A DNA stretch of 64,000 bases from Cedecea selenatireducens (GTDB lineage Bacteria > Pseudomonadota > Gammaproteobacteria > Enterobacterales > Enterobacteriaceae). Of the stretch, positions 50,059-58,915 are shown piece by piece. The notes below the pieces were generated by a model. That model did not search any database. It had not been told where the DNA came from and was given only the letters and a program-made list of their open reading frames with translations. A program made the translations under genes and the position numbers. Position 1 is the first letter of the stretch. Each line of letters starts with the position of its first letter. The stretch lies in assembly GCF_042138895.1 (NCBI RefSeq), contig NZ_JBHIKW010000008.1, positions 186,001-250,000 on the forward strand. Reading direction: 5' to 3'.

Positions 50059-51708
50059 ATGCGTACTGAAAGTTTAACTGATATCGCCTATCGTCACTTT
50101 GTTGAAAGCGTAAAAGATTACGCCATCTACATGCTGAACGTAGATGGCACGGTAGCCACCTGGAATGAGGGGGCGCTGCGGGCAAAGGGATATCGGCGTG
50201 AGGAAATTGTGGGGCAGTACTTTGGCGCTTTCTATAGCGACGCCGAACAAAAAAGCGGCCTGCCCGAGCGCAACCTGAATATCGCGCTGAAAAACGGCAA
50301 ATTTGAAGGCGAAGGCTGGCGTTACCGTAAAGACGGGACCCGCTTTTGGGCGCACGTGGTGATCGACGCCATTTATGATGAGCACCAGACGCTGCTTGGC
50401 TTTGCCAAAATTACCCGCGACATTAGCGAGCAGAAGGTGGTTATCGATAAAATATCATGGCTCGCTCGCTATGATGCGCTGACCGGGCTACCTAACCGCG
50501 TCGAATTTTTTAGCTTCGTGGAAAAACTTTTTACCGAGTCTGATTATAACCGCATTGCCATTTGCACCGTGGATCTCGATAAATTCAAAGAAATAAACGA
50601 TATCGAAGGGCACCTGGTTGGCGACCAGCTTTTACAGCGGGTTTCTTCCTCGGTGCTTAAGGCGATTGAAAAAGATGAAATCGTGGCCCGCTTTGGCGGC
50701 GATGAATTTGTCGCGGCAAAACCTTATAACCACGATGACGAACTTCGCAATTTTACCGAACGCCTGCATGGCTGTTTTGTGGGGAAACAGTTTTTCGCCC
50801 ACAGCGAAATTACCGTGAGTGCCAGCATCGGCGTGGCGGTTTATCCCGATGACGCCACGGATATCAATACGCTTATCAGTAATTCAGACCTGGCGATGTA
50901 CCGCGCTAAAGCGAACCTCGATAATAAGATTTGCTGGTATGAAAAAGACATGGATGAAAAAACGCGCCTGCGAAACCTTATGGCGGCGGATATTCGCCGC
51001 GGTATCAAAGAAGGGCAGTTCTTCATTCACTATCAGGAAAAACGCTCGCTCAAAGACAAAGCCATTACCGGTTACGAAGCCCTGCTGCGCTGGAATCACC
51101 CGGAGCAGGGGCTTATCCCGCCGGATGAGTTTATCCCTATTGCCGAGGAAAGCGGGGCGATTGTTCCGCTGGGTTATTGGGTGATTGAAACGGTGTGTAA
51201 AGAGTCGCTCGCCAACAAACTCGACAAAAAAGTCTCGATAAATATTTCCCCGGTGCAGCTGCGTAATCTTAGCTTTATCGACAATGTGCGTGACATTTTA
51301 ATGCGTACCGCGTGGCCGATAACGCTGCTGGAATTTGAGGTGACGGAAACCGCTTTTATCATCAATAAAAAGCTGACGTTTAACATTTTGCACCAGTTCC
51401 AGAAAATGGGGATCAGCATTGCGCTGGATGACTTTGGTACCGGCTATTCATCCCTTAGCACGCTGCGTGAGTTCCACTTCGACGTCATTAAGCTGGACCG
51501 TAGCTTCCTGACTAACGTTGAAAGTAATTTCCAGGCCCGCTCCTTTGTACGGGCGATCATTTCACTCGGCAACTCCATCAATACGCCGCTTATCGCCGAA
51601 GGCGTTGAGACAAACGAGCAATTGCGTATTCTCGAAGAAGAAGGATGTACCGAGATTCAGGGGTTCCTTTTTGGCCAACCGGTAGATATCAAAAATATTC
51701 ATCGTTAA
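50059..51708 (+). CDS. Soluble PAS-GGDEF-EAL cyclic-di-GMP enzyme
   Basis: 549-residue cytoplasmic protein: PAS domain (about residues 8-125, ending in the PAC motif KITRDISEQK), GGDEF domain with intact motif in ARFGGDEFV and EAL domain with GYEALLRW and the DDFGTGYSS loop. No membrane segment. Both active sites appear intact, so it may be bifunctional. The start is ambiguous: ATG 50059 has AAGG 6-8 nt upstream, ATG 50029 lacks an RBS. Its gene directly precedes the T6SS region across an AT-rich gap. Confidence 0.85.
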   Translation: MRTESLTDIAYRHFVESVKDYAIYMLNVDGTVATWNEGALRAKGYRREEIVGQYFGAFYSDAEQKSGLPERNLNIALKNGKFEGEGWRYRKDGTRFWAHVVIDAIYDEHQTLLGFAKITRDISEQKVVIDKISWLARYDALTGLPNRVEFFSFVEKLFTESDYNRIAICTVDLDKFKEINDIEGHLVGDQLLQRVSSSVLKAIEKDEIVARFGGDEFVAAKPYNHDDELRNFTERLHGCFVGKQFFAHSEITVSASIGVAVYPDDATDINTLISNSDLAMYRAKANLDNKICWYEKDMDEKTRLRNLMAADIRRGIKEGQFFIHYQEKRSLKDKAITGYEALLRWNHPEQGLIPPDEFIPIAEESGAIVPLGYWVIETVCKESLANKLDKKVSINISPVQLRNLSFIDNVRDILMRTAWPITLLEFEVTETAFIINKKLTFNILHQFQKMGISIALDDFGTGYSSLSTLREFHFDVIKLDRSFLTNVESNFQARSFVRAIISLGNSINTPLIAEGVETNEQLRILEEEGCTEIQGFLFGQPVDIKNIHR

Positions 51709-51709
51709 A

Positions 51710-51744
51710 AACACGGCAGTGTGCGGCCGTACACTGCCTGTGTT
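51710..51744 (+). terminator. Hairpin after the PAS-GGDEF-EAL gene
   Basis: AACACGGCAGTGT pairs with ACACTGCCTGTGTT (one bulged T) immediately past the stop codon. No U-tract follows. Confidence 0.5.
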
Positions 51745-52285
51745 GTAAGCAATGGCTGGTCTGTCTTTACTTTATGGGGTGTTGTTTTAACCTACGGCTG
51801 GATGTTTTTTACGCCGGATTATTCTAAGGTGTCGGTGTTTTATATGGTGATAATACCGGTGCGGTATTATGGCTGTATATGTTGATTCTGCTTTTGCTTT
51901 TGTCCCATTTGATAATGCAGATGAATGTGTTGGGTTAAATTAAGACTTATTCAGCGCCCTGGTGTGTTGGTTTTTGTTAATCTTTTCATCTGGTTGCATT
52001 TTCGTTTTGACGTACATCAATTTTATTTCTCTTTTTATATAAATATTATAATTTATCATTTCAGACAGTTTTTAATTCGGTGTCTCACGCAAGAGTTAAG
52101 TTATTTACCTTCCCCGTTAAGTTTATTCTGACAGACTGGCGCCTTCTTATGGAAAATTCCTATAAATAATTGTGCGTTTTTAATTTCCATAAAAAATTGA
52201 TCTAACTTTGTGCATTGTTCTATTATTCTGCGCGGTGTAATGTAGCGCCAAAAATACCATGCAGCGATAACAGAGGGATGAGAAG
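51745..52285. other. AT-rich gene-free region before the T6SS operon
   Basis: About 540 bp without a convincing gene, clearly more AT-rich than its flanks (for example TATAAATATTATAATTTATC near 52038-52058). It should carry the tssB promoter and is a typical substrate for H-NS silencing. I find no sigma-54 -24/-12 pair. Confidence 0.6.
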
Positions 52286-52783
52286 ATGGCTGACAGTTTC
52301 CAGGGCGAGGTGCCCAAAGCACGTATCAACTTAAAACTGGATTTACACACGGGGGGAGCGCAGAAAAAAACAGAGCTGCCGTTAAAGCTCGTGGTTACTG
52401 GTGATTTCAGCCACGGAGCCGAAACTGCGATTTTATCTGAGCGAGTAAAGACAGACGTTAATAAAAATAATTTTAACAGTGTTCTTTCTGAATATTCCCC
52501 AAAAGTTAATCTTACCGTAGTGAATACGCTTGCTGCCGACGGTAGCGAAGAGAATGTCAGTCTTGTATTCCGCGATATGAAAGACTTCACGCCAGAAGAG
52601 GTTGCTCGCCAAATACCTCAATTGAAAGCCATGCTGGCGATGCGTAATTTACTTCGCGATCTCAAAGCTAACCTTCTTGATAACCAGTCTTTCCGGAAAG
52701 AACTGGAAAAAATTCTAATTAATCCGGCGCTGAGCGCCGAACTCCGCGCGGAACTGTCTGCCCTTGCGCCAAAACAGGCATAA
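52286..52783 (+). CDS. tssB: T6SS contractile sheath small subunit
   Basis: 165-residue TssB/VipA. The N-terminus (SFQGEVPKARINLKLDL) and the segment LVVTGDFSH are family signatures. With TssC it forms the contractile sheath around the Hcp tube. First gene of the T6SS operon, RBS GATGAGAAG. 38 bp separate it from tssC. Confidence 0.95.
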   Translation: MADSFQGEVPKARINLKLDLHTGGAQKKTELPLKLVVTGDFSHGAETAILSERVKTDVNKNNFNSVLSEYSPKVNLTVVNTLAADGSEENVSLVFRDMKDFTPEEVARQIPQLKAMLAMRNLLRDLKANLLDNQSFRKELEKILINPALSAELRAELSALAPKQA

Positions 52784-52821
52784 GTCGTCACGATATTTAA
52801 TGGATTAATTGAGGAATGCTG

Positions 52822-54363
52822 ATGTCTGTACAAAATGAAAACAACGCCGGTAGTGAGAGTATCGTCCTTGAACGCCAGGGGGCAGAGAGTGTTTATGCCT
52901 CGCTGTTTGAAAAAATTAATCTCAGCCCGGTTTCTGAATTAAGCGCGCTGGATATCTGGCAGGACAGTCAGGCGATGTCAGATGCCACCGCTGATGAACG
53001 ACTGACCGCCGGAATGCAGGTCTTTCTGGAATGCCTGAGCAAAGCAGGTTCAAAAGTTGAGAAGCTCGATAAAACGCTGATTGACCACCACATCGCCGAC
53101 CTGGATTATCAGATCAGCCGCCAGCTGGACGCCGTGATGCATCACGAAGAATTCCAGACGGTTGAGTCTTTGTGGCGCGGTCTGAAATCGCTGGTGGATA
53201 AAACCGACTTCCGTCAGAACGTTAAAATTGAACTTCTGGACCTGTCCAAAGAGGATCTGCGTCAGGACTTTGAAGATGCGCCTGAAATCATTCAGAGCGG
53301 ACTGTACCTGCAGACATACGTGGCAGAGTACGACACGCCGGGCGGAGAACCGATTGGTGCGCTGATTTCCGCTTATGAGTTCGACGCCTCCGCCCAGGAT
53401 GTCGCCCTGCTGCGTAATATCTCGAAAGTTTCTGCGGCGGCGCATATGCCGTTTATTGGCTCTGCTGGCCCAAAATTCTTCCTGAAAGACTCGATGGAAG
53501 AGGTGGCCGCCATCAAAGACATTGGCAACTATTTCGATCGCGCCGAGTACATCAAGTGGAAATCCTTCCGTGATACCGATGATTCCCGCTACATCGGGCT
53601 GGTGATGCCACGCGTGCTGGGGCGTTTGCCTTACGGGCCGGACACGGTGCCGGTCCGCAGCTTCAACTACGTGGAAGAGGTGAAGGGCCCGGATCACGAT
53701 AAATACCTGTGGAATAACGCGTCGTTTGCCTTTGCCTCCAACATGGTGCGCAGCTTTATCAACAACGGCTGGTGCGTGCAAATTCGTGGCCCACAGGCGG
53801 GCGGTGCGGTTCAGGACCTGCCGATTCACCTGTACGATCTCGGCACCGGCAACCAGGTGAAAATCCCGTCCGAGGTGATGATCCCGGAAACGCGTGAATT
53901 CGAATTCGCCAACCTGGGCTTTATTCCGCTTTCCTACTACAAAAACCGCGATTACGCGTGCTTCTTCTCCGCAAACTCCACGCAGAAACCGGCGCTTTAC
54001 GATACCGCCGATGCGACAGCGAACAGCCGGATCAACGCCCGTCTGCCGTACATCTTCCTGCTCTCCCGCATTGCGCATTACCTGAAGCTTATTCAGCGTG
54101 AAAACATCGGCACCACCAAAGATCGCCGCTTGCTTGAGCTGGAGCTGAACACCTGGGTTCGCAGTCTGGTCACTGAAATGACCGATCCGGGCGACGAACT
54201 GCAGGCTTCCCACCCGCTGCGTGATGCCAAAGTGACGGTAGAAGACATCGAAGACAATCCGGGCTTTTTCCGCGTCAAGCTGTACGCCGTGCCGCACTTC
54301 CAGGTGGAAGGAATGGACGTCAATCTGTCTCTGGTTTCCCAGATGCCGAAGGCGAAAGCGTAA
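52822..54363 (+). CDS. tssC: T6SS contractile sheath large subunit
   Basis: 513-residue TssC/VipB. Typical segments LDYQISRQLDAVMHHEEFQ, ESLWRGLKSLVD and ARLPYIFLLSRIAHYLK are present. The protein interlocks with TssB in the sheath. ATG 52822 was preferred to 52816 because GAGG lies 7 nt before it. The next gene begins 17 bp after the stop. Confidence 0.96.
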   Translation: MSVQNENNAGSESIVLERQGAESVYASLFEKINLSPVSELSALDIWQDSQAMSDATADERLTAGMQVFLECLSKAGSKVEKLDKTLIDHHIADLDYQISRQLDAVMHHEEFQTVESLWRGLKSLVDKTDFRQNVKIELLDLSKEDLRQDFEDAPEIIQSGLYLQTYVAEYDTPGGEPIGALISAYEFDASAQDVALLRNISKVSAAAHMPFIGSAGPKFFLKDSMEEVAAIKDIGNYFDRAEYIKWKSFRDTDDSRYIGLVMPRVLGRLPYGPDTVPVRSFNYVEEVKGPDHDKYLWNNASFAFASNMVRSFINNGWCVQIRGPQAGGAVQDLPIHLYDLGTGNQVKIPSEVMIPETREFEFANLGFIPLSYYKNRDYACFFSANSTQKPALYDTADATANSRINARLPYIFLLSRIAHYLKLIQRENIGTTKDRRLLELELNTWVRSLVTEMTDPGDELQASHPLRDAKVTVEDIEDNPGFFRVKLYAVPHFQVEGMDVNLSLVSQMPKAKA

Positions 54364-54380
54364 CGTAAGGCAGGAAGCCG

Positions 54381-55721
54381 ATGAAAACGGAACAACCGTT
54401 ATGGGGCAGGGGCCAGATGGTCTCTCCCCAGCACTTCCAGCAACAGGTCGCCTATGCGGCCTGGTCCGCTGAATGTATCGCCCAGTTGGGCCTGTCCCAC
54501 CCGTGGGGAATGATTAGCGCCGCTTTCGAACCTGATTTGCTAAAGCTGGGCCGGCTTCAGGCCCGCCATCTGCATATCCGTTTCCAGGACGGGACGCTGA
54601 TTGATACGGATAACGCCGACGCGCTGCCTCCGGCGATTTCGCTTGAGGATGTCTCTCAGGACGCGGTGGTGGTTCTGGCGCTCCCGCTGCTGAGGGCCAA
54701 CGGCGGCAACTGCCTGAAGCCTGATGAAGTGGCCGAGCGTCCGGTGCGTTTTCGCCAACGCTGGCGGGATGTCCGAAATACCTTCGGGGACGACACTCGC
54801 CAGATTGCGGTGATGCAGCCGGAATTAACGCTGCGTTTTGCCTGGCAGGACAACAGTGACTATTTGACCTGCCCGATCGCACGTTTGCAGCGGGACTCTC
54901 AGGGCGCCTGGCGTGTGGACGAGACTTATCTTCCTCCGCTGCTGGCGGTACAGAGCAGCCGCTGGCTGGTCACCCAGTTAGAACAGCTGATGACGCAGCT
55001 GCGCGCCAGGCTGGCCCGCCTGATGGCCATGCGCCGTGAAAGCAATGAGCGGATGGCCGATTTTGCCGTGGCCGACGTCTCGCTTTTCTGGCTGCTTAAC
55101 GCCCTGAACAGCGCAGAGCCGGTGCTGGGGCAGTTCGAGCGTAGCCTGCAAAGCCCGCCTGAGCGTTTGTATCCTGAGCTTGCCCGCCTGGCAGGCAGCC
55201 TGCTGACATTCTCTCTGGAGCACCAGGCCAGCGCGATCCCGGCTTATCAACATGATCGACTGAATGCCGTTTTTCCGCCGTTGTTTGAATTGTTAGGGGA
55301 CCTGCTGGAGGCCAGCCTGCCGTCCAGGGTGGTGTCCATTGAGCTTGAATACGATCCCCGGCTGCACTTCTGGCAGGCCCGTCTGCATGACCCCCGGCTG
55401 CGCGAAGGCGCGGATTACTACCTTTCTGTACGTTCGCCGATGCCGGTGGCGCAGCTGCAGGAGCAGTTCCCACGGCAGTGCAAAGTGGGCAGCCCGGATC
55501 ACGTTCGGGGCATCGTTAATTCGTCCAGAGTGGGGGTGCCATTGACGCCGCTGCGCCATGTCCCCGCCGCCATTCCGCTTCGCCTGGAAAACCAGTATTT
55601 CAGCCTCGATGTCTCCCACGCGCTGGGGGCGGAAATGCTTCAAAGCGGCACCTGCATGTTTTACGTCCCGGGAATGCTCGGTGAGCCTGAACTTGAACTC
55701 TTTGCGGTACTGAGAACATGA
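54381..55721 (+). CDS. tssK: T6SS baseplate protein TssK
   Basis: 446-residue TssK (ImpJ/VasE). N-terminus PLWGRGQMVSPQHFQQQ is typical of the family. TssK trimers link the baseplate (TssEFG) to the TssJLM membrane complex. AGGAAG RBS. Stop overlaps the tssL start (ATGA). Confidence 0.94.
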   Translation: MKTEQPLWGRGQMVSPQHFQQQVAYAAWSAECIAQLGLSHPWGMISAAFEPDLLKLGRLQARHLHIRFQDGTLIDTDNADALPPAISLEDVSQDAVVVLALPLLRANGGNCLKPDEVAERPVRFRQRWRDVRNTFGDDTRQIAVMQPELTLRFAWQDNSDYLTCPIARLQRDSQGAWRVDETYLPPLLAVQSSRWLVTQLEQLMTQLRARLARLMAMRRESNERMADFAVADVSLFWLLNALNSAEPVLGQFERSLQSPPERLYPELARLAGSLLTFSLEHQASAIPAYQHDRLNAVFPPLFELLGDLLEASLPSRVVSIELEYDPRLHFWQARLHDPRLREGADYYLSVRSPMPVAQLQEQFPRQCKVGSPDHVRGIVNSSRVGVPLTPLRHVPAAIPLRLENQYFSLDVSHALGAEMLQSGTCMFYVPGMLGEPELELFAVLRT

Positions 55722-56407
55722 ATGAGCATAAACGCGGTAACGTCGCGGGCATTGATATCGATGCGCTGCTGCAGAATACCTGGCTGCAGGTTATTAGCCT
55801 GCGGCACGGCCCGACATTCCAGGATGGCGATGGCAAAAAACTGTGGGAACGCTGTATTGCTGATGTAGAACGCGTGCAGCGCGAGCTGAAAGCGAGCGAT
55901 CTCGATGAAGCCAGCTGTCTGCTTATCCTCACCGCGCAGTGTGCGTTGCTGGATGAAACGGTAAAAGGGCGCAGCGCGGAGGACGACGCCTGCGTGCAGT
56001 GGTATCACATTCCCCTGCTGGGGCACTTTCTCGGCACCATGGATGCCGGTGACACGTTGTGTGACCGGATGCGCGATGTTTTGCGCCAGCCCGAACCCAA
56101 CAATGCCGTGGTGACCTGCTTCCAGCGGATCATGATGCTTGGGTTTCTCGGCAGTTTCCGTTCGCTGAACGATCCTGCGCGCCAGCAGCTCGTGCAGGAT
56201 CTCAGTGAACATGTCCTTCCGTTCAGCTATCCACAGACTCATCCTGTACTGGCCGAAAGCCCTGCAGGACGAGCCATGGGCGGCTGGCTGGCATCGTGGC
56301 CTGTGCGTATTGGCCTAAGCGTGTTTGCCGTCGCAGCCCTGTGGTGGGGACTGGATCTCTGGCTCGATCGGACATTGTTAACCCTATTGCCTGAGGTCGT
56401 GAAATGA
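55718..56407 (+). CDS. tssL: T6SS membrane complex protein TssL (DotU family)
   Basis: 229-residue DotU/ImpK-type TssL: cytoplasmic helical domain and a single C-terminal TM helix (RIGLSVFAVAALWWGLDLWL). It lacks a peptidoglycan-binding extension, which here is provided by the adjacent OmpA-family gene. Translational coupling by ATGA on both sides. Confidence 0.92.
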   Translation: MNEHKRGNVAGIDIDALLQNTWLQVISLRHGPTFQDGDGKKLWERCIADVERVQRELKASDLDEASCLLILTAQCALLDETVKGRSAEDDACVQWYHIPLLGHFLGTMDAGDTLCDRMRDVLRQPEPNNAVVTCFQRIMMLGFLGSFRSLNDPARQQLVQDLSEHVLPFSYPQTHPVLAESPAGRAMGGWLASWPVRIGLSVFAVAALWWGLDLWLDRTLLTLLPEVVK

Positions 56408-58116
56408 GCCCAGCGCAGCAGCGAGGTTTAGCGCTGTGGGCCGCGATGCTGAGCCTTGTGGTCTGCCTGGGCTTTCTGCCTGTTTCCGGCGCGTTTTCCG
56501 TACTCATCCTTCTGGTAATCCTGGGGATGATTACGGCGGTGTGGTACGTCGTGAGTCGCCGTGCTGAGCAAGATATCTCGCTGTGCCTGGATGACCTGCC
56601 GGAAGCCACATACCGCCAGCCCGTGGTACTGGTTTGTGGCGACCTGCCGCTGGCCTGGCCGCGTTTTTCACCGGTGTTGACCGTCACGCAGGGCTGCTGG
56701 ATAAGGGTTGAAGAGCATCAGGATCTTCAACAGGTGGTTCGCCTGGTGCTACAGCAGCGCCCCGACTGGGGGCGTCAGCTGTCGATTATGGTCAGCGTTT
56801 GCCCGCAGAAACACGCTGATGCGGAAGCCCTGACCAGCCATCTGCTGGCCCTGCGCTGGCAAATAAGCCAGCTGCGCAAAGAAACAGGTCATGCCGTGCC
56901 GCTGGTGTTGAATGGCCAGACAGGCAGCGCGATGGTGAACGACATGCTCTGGCAGGCGGCGATTCCCGGCGAAGGAGTGCGCGTCTGGCGTGAATCTTTC
57001 TCGCCCTGTTCGATTGCCGCGTGGGTGACCACGGGTGGCGCGATGGCGATGCAGCAGCAGGTACTGATGAACAGCTTTATGAGCTGGTATCAGCTGCACG
57101 TCAAAGCCGTGTTTATGGATGAAAATCCCGATATGCCGGCCATTGCGCCCATCGCGGTGCTTTGGGGAATGGGCCCGATTCTTGCCGGGAGTCTCGCATC
57201 CTCGCTCTGGACGGCGTGGCTGTCCCGACACACCGCGATGCATCAGGTCTCTGGCTGGCAGCCTGTCGGCACGGACAGCACGGTGATTTCGCCGCTCCCG
57301 GATTTTGTTCTGCCGCTGTTACCTGAGGGAAAAGGGCTGACGGCGCGAGGCCGAGCCTGGCGATGCGCGCTCGGGATCTTCACGCTGGCGGCGATGACGG
57401 CGTTGCTCAGTAGCGGCTGGAACAATGCCCAGCTATTGCACCGCGTGAGTTTTGATATTGCCCGTTATGACCGTATCCCGATGAAGGATTACGGCCCGAA
57501 GGCCGAGGCTGTCGCGGTTCTGCGTGAAGATGCCGAACAGCTGGACGACTGGGCCCGTAACGGTATTCCTGCCCGGATGAGCCTGGGGTTATATCAGGGG
57601 GAGCGCCTGCGTATGCCTCTGCTGGAGGCTATCCGCTCGTACGTGCCCGCTCCGCCACCTAAACCACAGCCTAAGTTAAAACCGGCACCTAAAACCGTAC
57701 GCCTCGACAGCATGTCGCTGTTTGACTCCGGAAAAGCCGCGCTGAAAACGGGATCTACCAAGCTGCTGGTCAATTCCCTGGTGGGGATCAAAGCGAAGCC
57801 GGGCTGGCTGATTGTTGTCGCCGGGCACACGGATAACACCGGCAACCCCCGGCTGAACCAAACATTGTCCCTGAAGCGTGCAGAAGCGGTACGCGACTGG
57901 ATGCACGACACCGGCGACGTGCCGGAAAGTTGTTTTGCGGTGCAGGGTTATGGCCAGAGCCGCCCCATTGCAAACAATGACACGCCGGAAGGCCGCGCGC
58001 TTAACCGTCGTGTCGAAATCAGTCTGGTACCGCAGGCCAACGCCTGTTTGCTACCGGGCGAAATCCCAGCGTCATCGCAGGATGATGGCGTTCTACACAA
58101 TGAAAAGGAGAAGTAA
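56404..58116 (+). CDS. T6SS-associated OmpA-family protein
   Basis: 570-residue protein: two N-terminal TM helices (about residues 10-50), a cytoplasmic domain, two more hydrophobic stretches (about 240-270 and 318-340) and a C-terminal OmpA-like peptidoglycan-binding domain (about 435-550, with GHTDNTGNPRLNQTLS and NRRVEI). It follows tssL as in Klebsiella and Enterobacter T6SS loci. Inferred role: anchoring the TssJLM complex to peptidoglycan in place of an extended TssL. Poly-Pro/Lys linker (PAPPPKPQPKLKPAPK) before the OmpA domain. Confidence 0.85.
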   Translation: MSPAQQRGLALWAAMLSLVVCLGFLPVSGAFSVLILLVILGMITAVWYVVSRRAEQDISLCLDDLPEATYRQPVVLVCGDLPLAWPRFSPVLTVTQGCWIRVEEHQDLQQVVRLVLQQRPDWGRQLSIMVSVCPQKHADAEALTSHLLALRWQISQLRKETGHAVPLVLNGQTGSAMVNDMLWQAAIPGEGVRVWRESFSPCSIAAWVTTGGAMAMQQQVLMNSFMSWYQLHVKAVFMDENPDMPAIAPIAVLWGMGPILAGSLASSLWTAWLSRHTAMHQVSGWQPVGTDSTVISPLPDFVLPLLPEGKGLTARGRAWRCALGIFTLAAMTALLSSGWNNAQLLHRVSFDIARYDRIPMKDYGPKAEAVAVLREDAEQLDDWARNGIPARMSLGLYQGERLRMPLLEAIRSYVPAPPPKPQPKLKPAPKTVRLDSMSLFDSGKAALKTGSTKLLVNSLVGIKAKPGWLIVVAGHTDNTGNPRLNQTLSLKRAEAVRDWMHDTGDVPESCFAVQGYGQSRPIANNDTPEGRALNRRVEISLVPQANACLLPGEIPASSQDDGVLHNEKEK

Positions 58117-58119
58117 ACC

Positions 58120-58611
58120 ATGGCAATCCCTGTTTATCTTTGGCTGAAAGACGACGGCGGCGCGGACATCAAAGGGTCTGTTGACGTTGAGAACCGCGAA
58201 GGCAGCATCGAAATTGTGGCGCAGGAACATAATCTGTACATCCCTACGGACAACAATACCGGCAAGCTGACCGGCACCCGTATTCACACGCCGTTCATGT
58301 TCACCAAGGAAATCGATTCCTCCAGCCCGTACCTGTACAAGGCGGTGACCACCGGCCAGACCCTGAAATCGGCTGAATTCAAGTGGTACAAAATCAACGA
58401 CGCAGGCCAGGAAGTGGAGTACTTCAACACCAAACTGGAAAACGTGAAGGTGGTGAAGGTCAATCCTGAAATGTACGACGTCAAAGATCCGTCGAAAGAA
58501 AAACACAACCATCTTGAGCGCGTAGAGCTGCGCTACGAAAAAATCACCTGGACCTACAAAGACGGCAACATCATTCATTCCGATAGCTGGAACGAACGCG
58601 CCACCGCGTAA
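58120..58611 (+). CDS. hcp: Hcp, T6SS inner tube protein
   Basis: 163-residue Hcp-family protein (TssD). The start MAIPVYLWLKDDGG and segments KSAEFKWYKIN and RVELRYEKITWTYKDGNI are typical. Hexameric rings stack into the tube ejected with VgrG, and some bind effectors in the lumen. It starts 3 bp after the OmpA-family gene. The downstream hairpin terminator probably sets high hcp mRNA relative to clpV. Confidence 0.95.
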   Translation: MAIPVYLWLKDDGGADIKGSVDVENREGSIEIVAQEHNLYIPTDNNTGKLTGTRIHTPFMFTKEIDSSSPYLYKAVTTGQTLKSAEFKWYKINDAGQEVEYFNTKLENVKVVKVNPEMYDVKDPSKEKHNHLERVELRYEKITWTYKDGNIIHSDSWNERATA

Positions 58612-58744
58612 TTGCTCGTCATATTTCGCGCTGTAGCGGCGTTGGCTGCGTTCATGCACCCCGGTCACTTACTTCAGTAAGCTCCCGGGGCTGCACTCGC
58701 TTGCCGCCTTGCTTCAACGCGAACTCTTTAGAGCAACGGCCCGA
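58612..58744. repeat. Hairpin-bearing intergenic element after hcp
   Basis: Contains a strong dyad CCCCGG...CTTAC-TTCA-GTAAG...CCGGGG (58659-58690), then TTGCCGCCTTGCTTCAACGC. I recall near-identical sequences in many enterobacterial intergenic regions, but cannot confirm this here. No gene. Confidence 0.5.
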
Positions 58745-58776
58745 CGGGCAGCCCATTCTGCCCGCTTTTCTATTTT
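58745..58776 (+). terminator. Terminator between hcp and clpV
   Basis: Stem CGGGCAG (58745-58751) / CTGCCCG (58758-58764), 6-nt loop, tail CTTTTCTATTTT. Confidence 0.75.
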
Positions 58777-58915
58777 GCTGAACGTCTGCGTGGCGGGCGT
58801 TGAGCAAAGAAACCCACAATCTGCCCGCCCGACCTTGTGCGCTTTGGTCTCCTGTACAACAGGAAACAGCGAGGGGCGGTAGCGTGTCCAGGCCCCATTC
58901 AGGAGAGAATACAAC

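Noticed and set aside
51745..52285. Sigma-54 promoter for the T6SS
   Set aside because: No TGGCAC-N5-TTGC pattern seen.
52101..52322. Open frames antisense to the tssB leader and start
   Set aside because: AT-rich stretch with chance frames, no RBS, and overlap with the tssB promoter.
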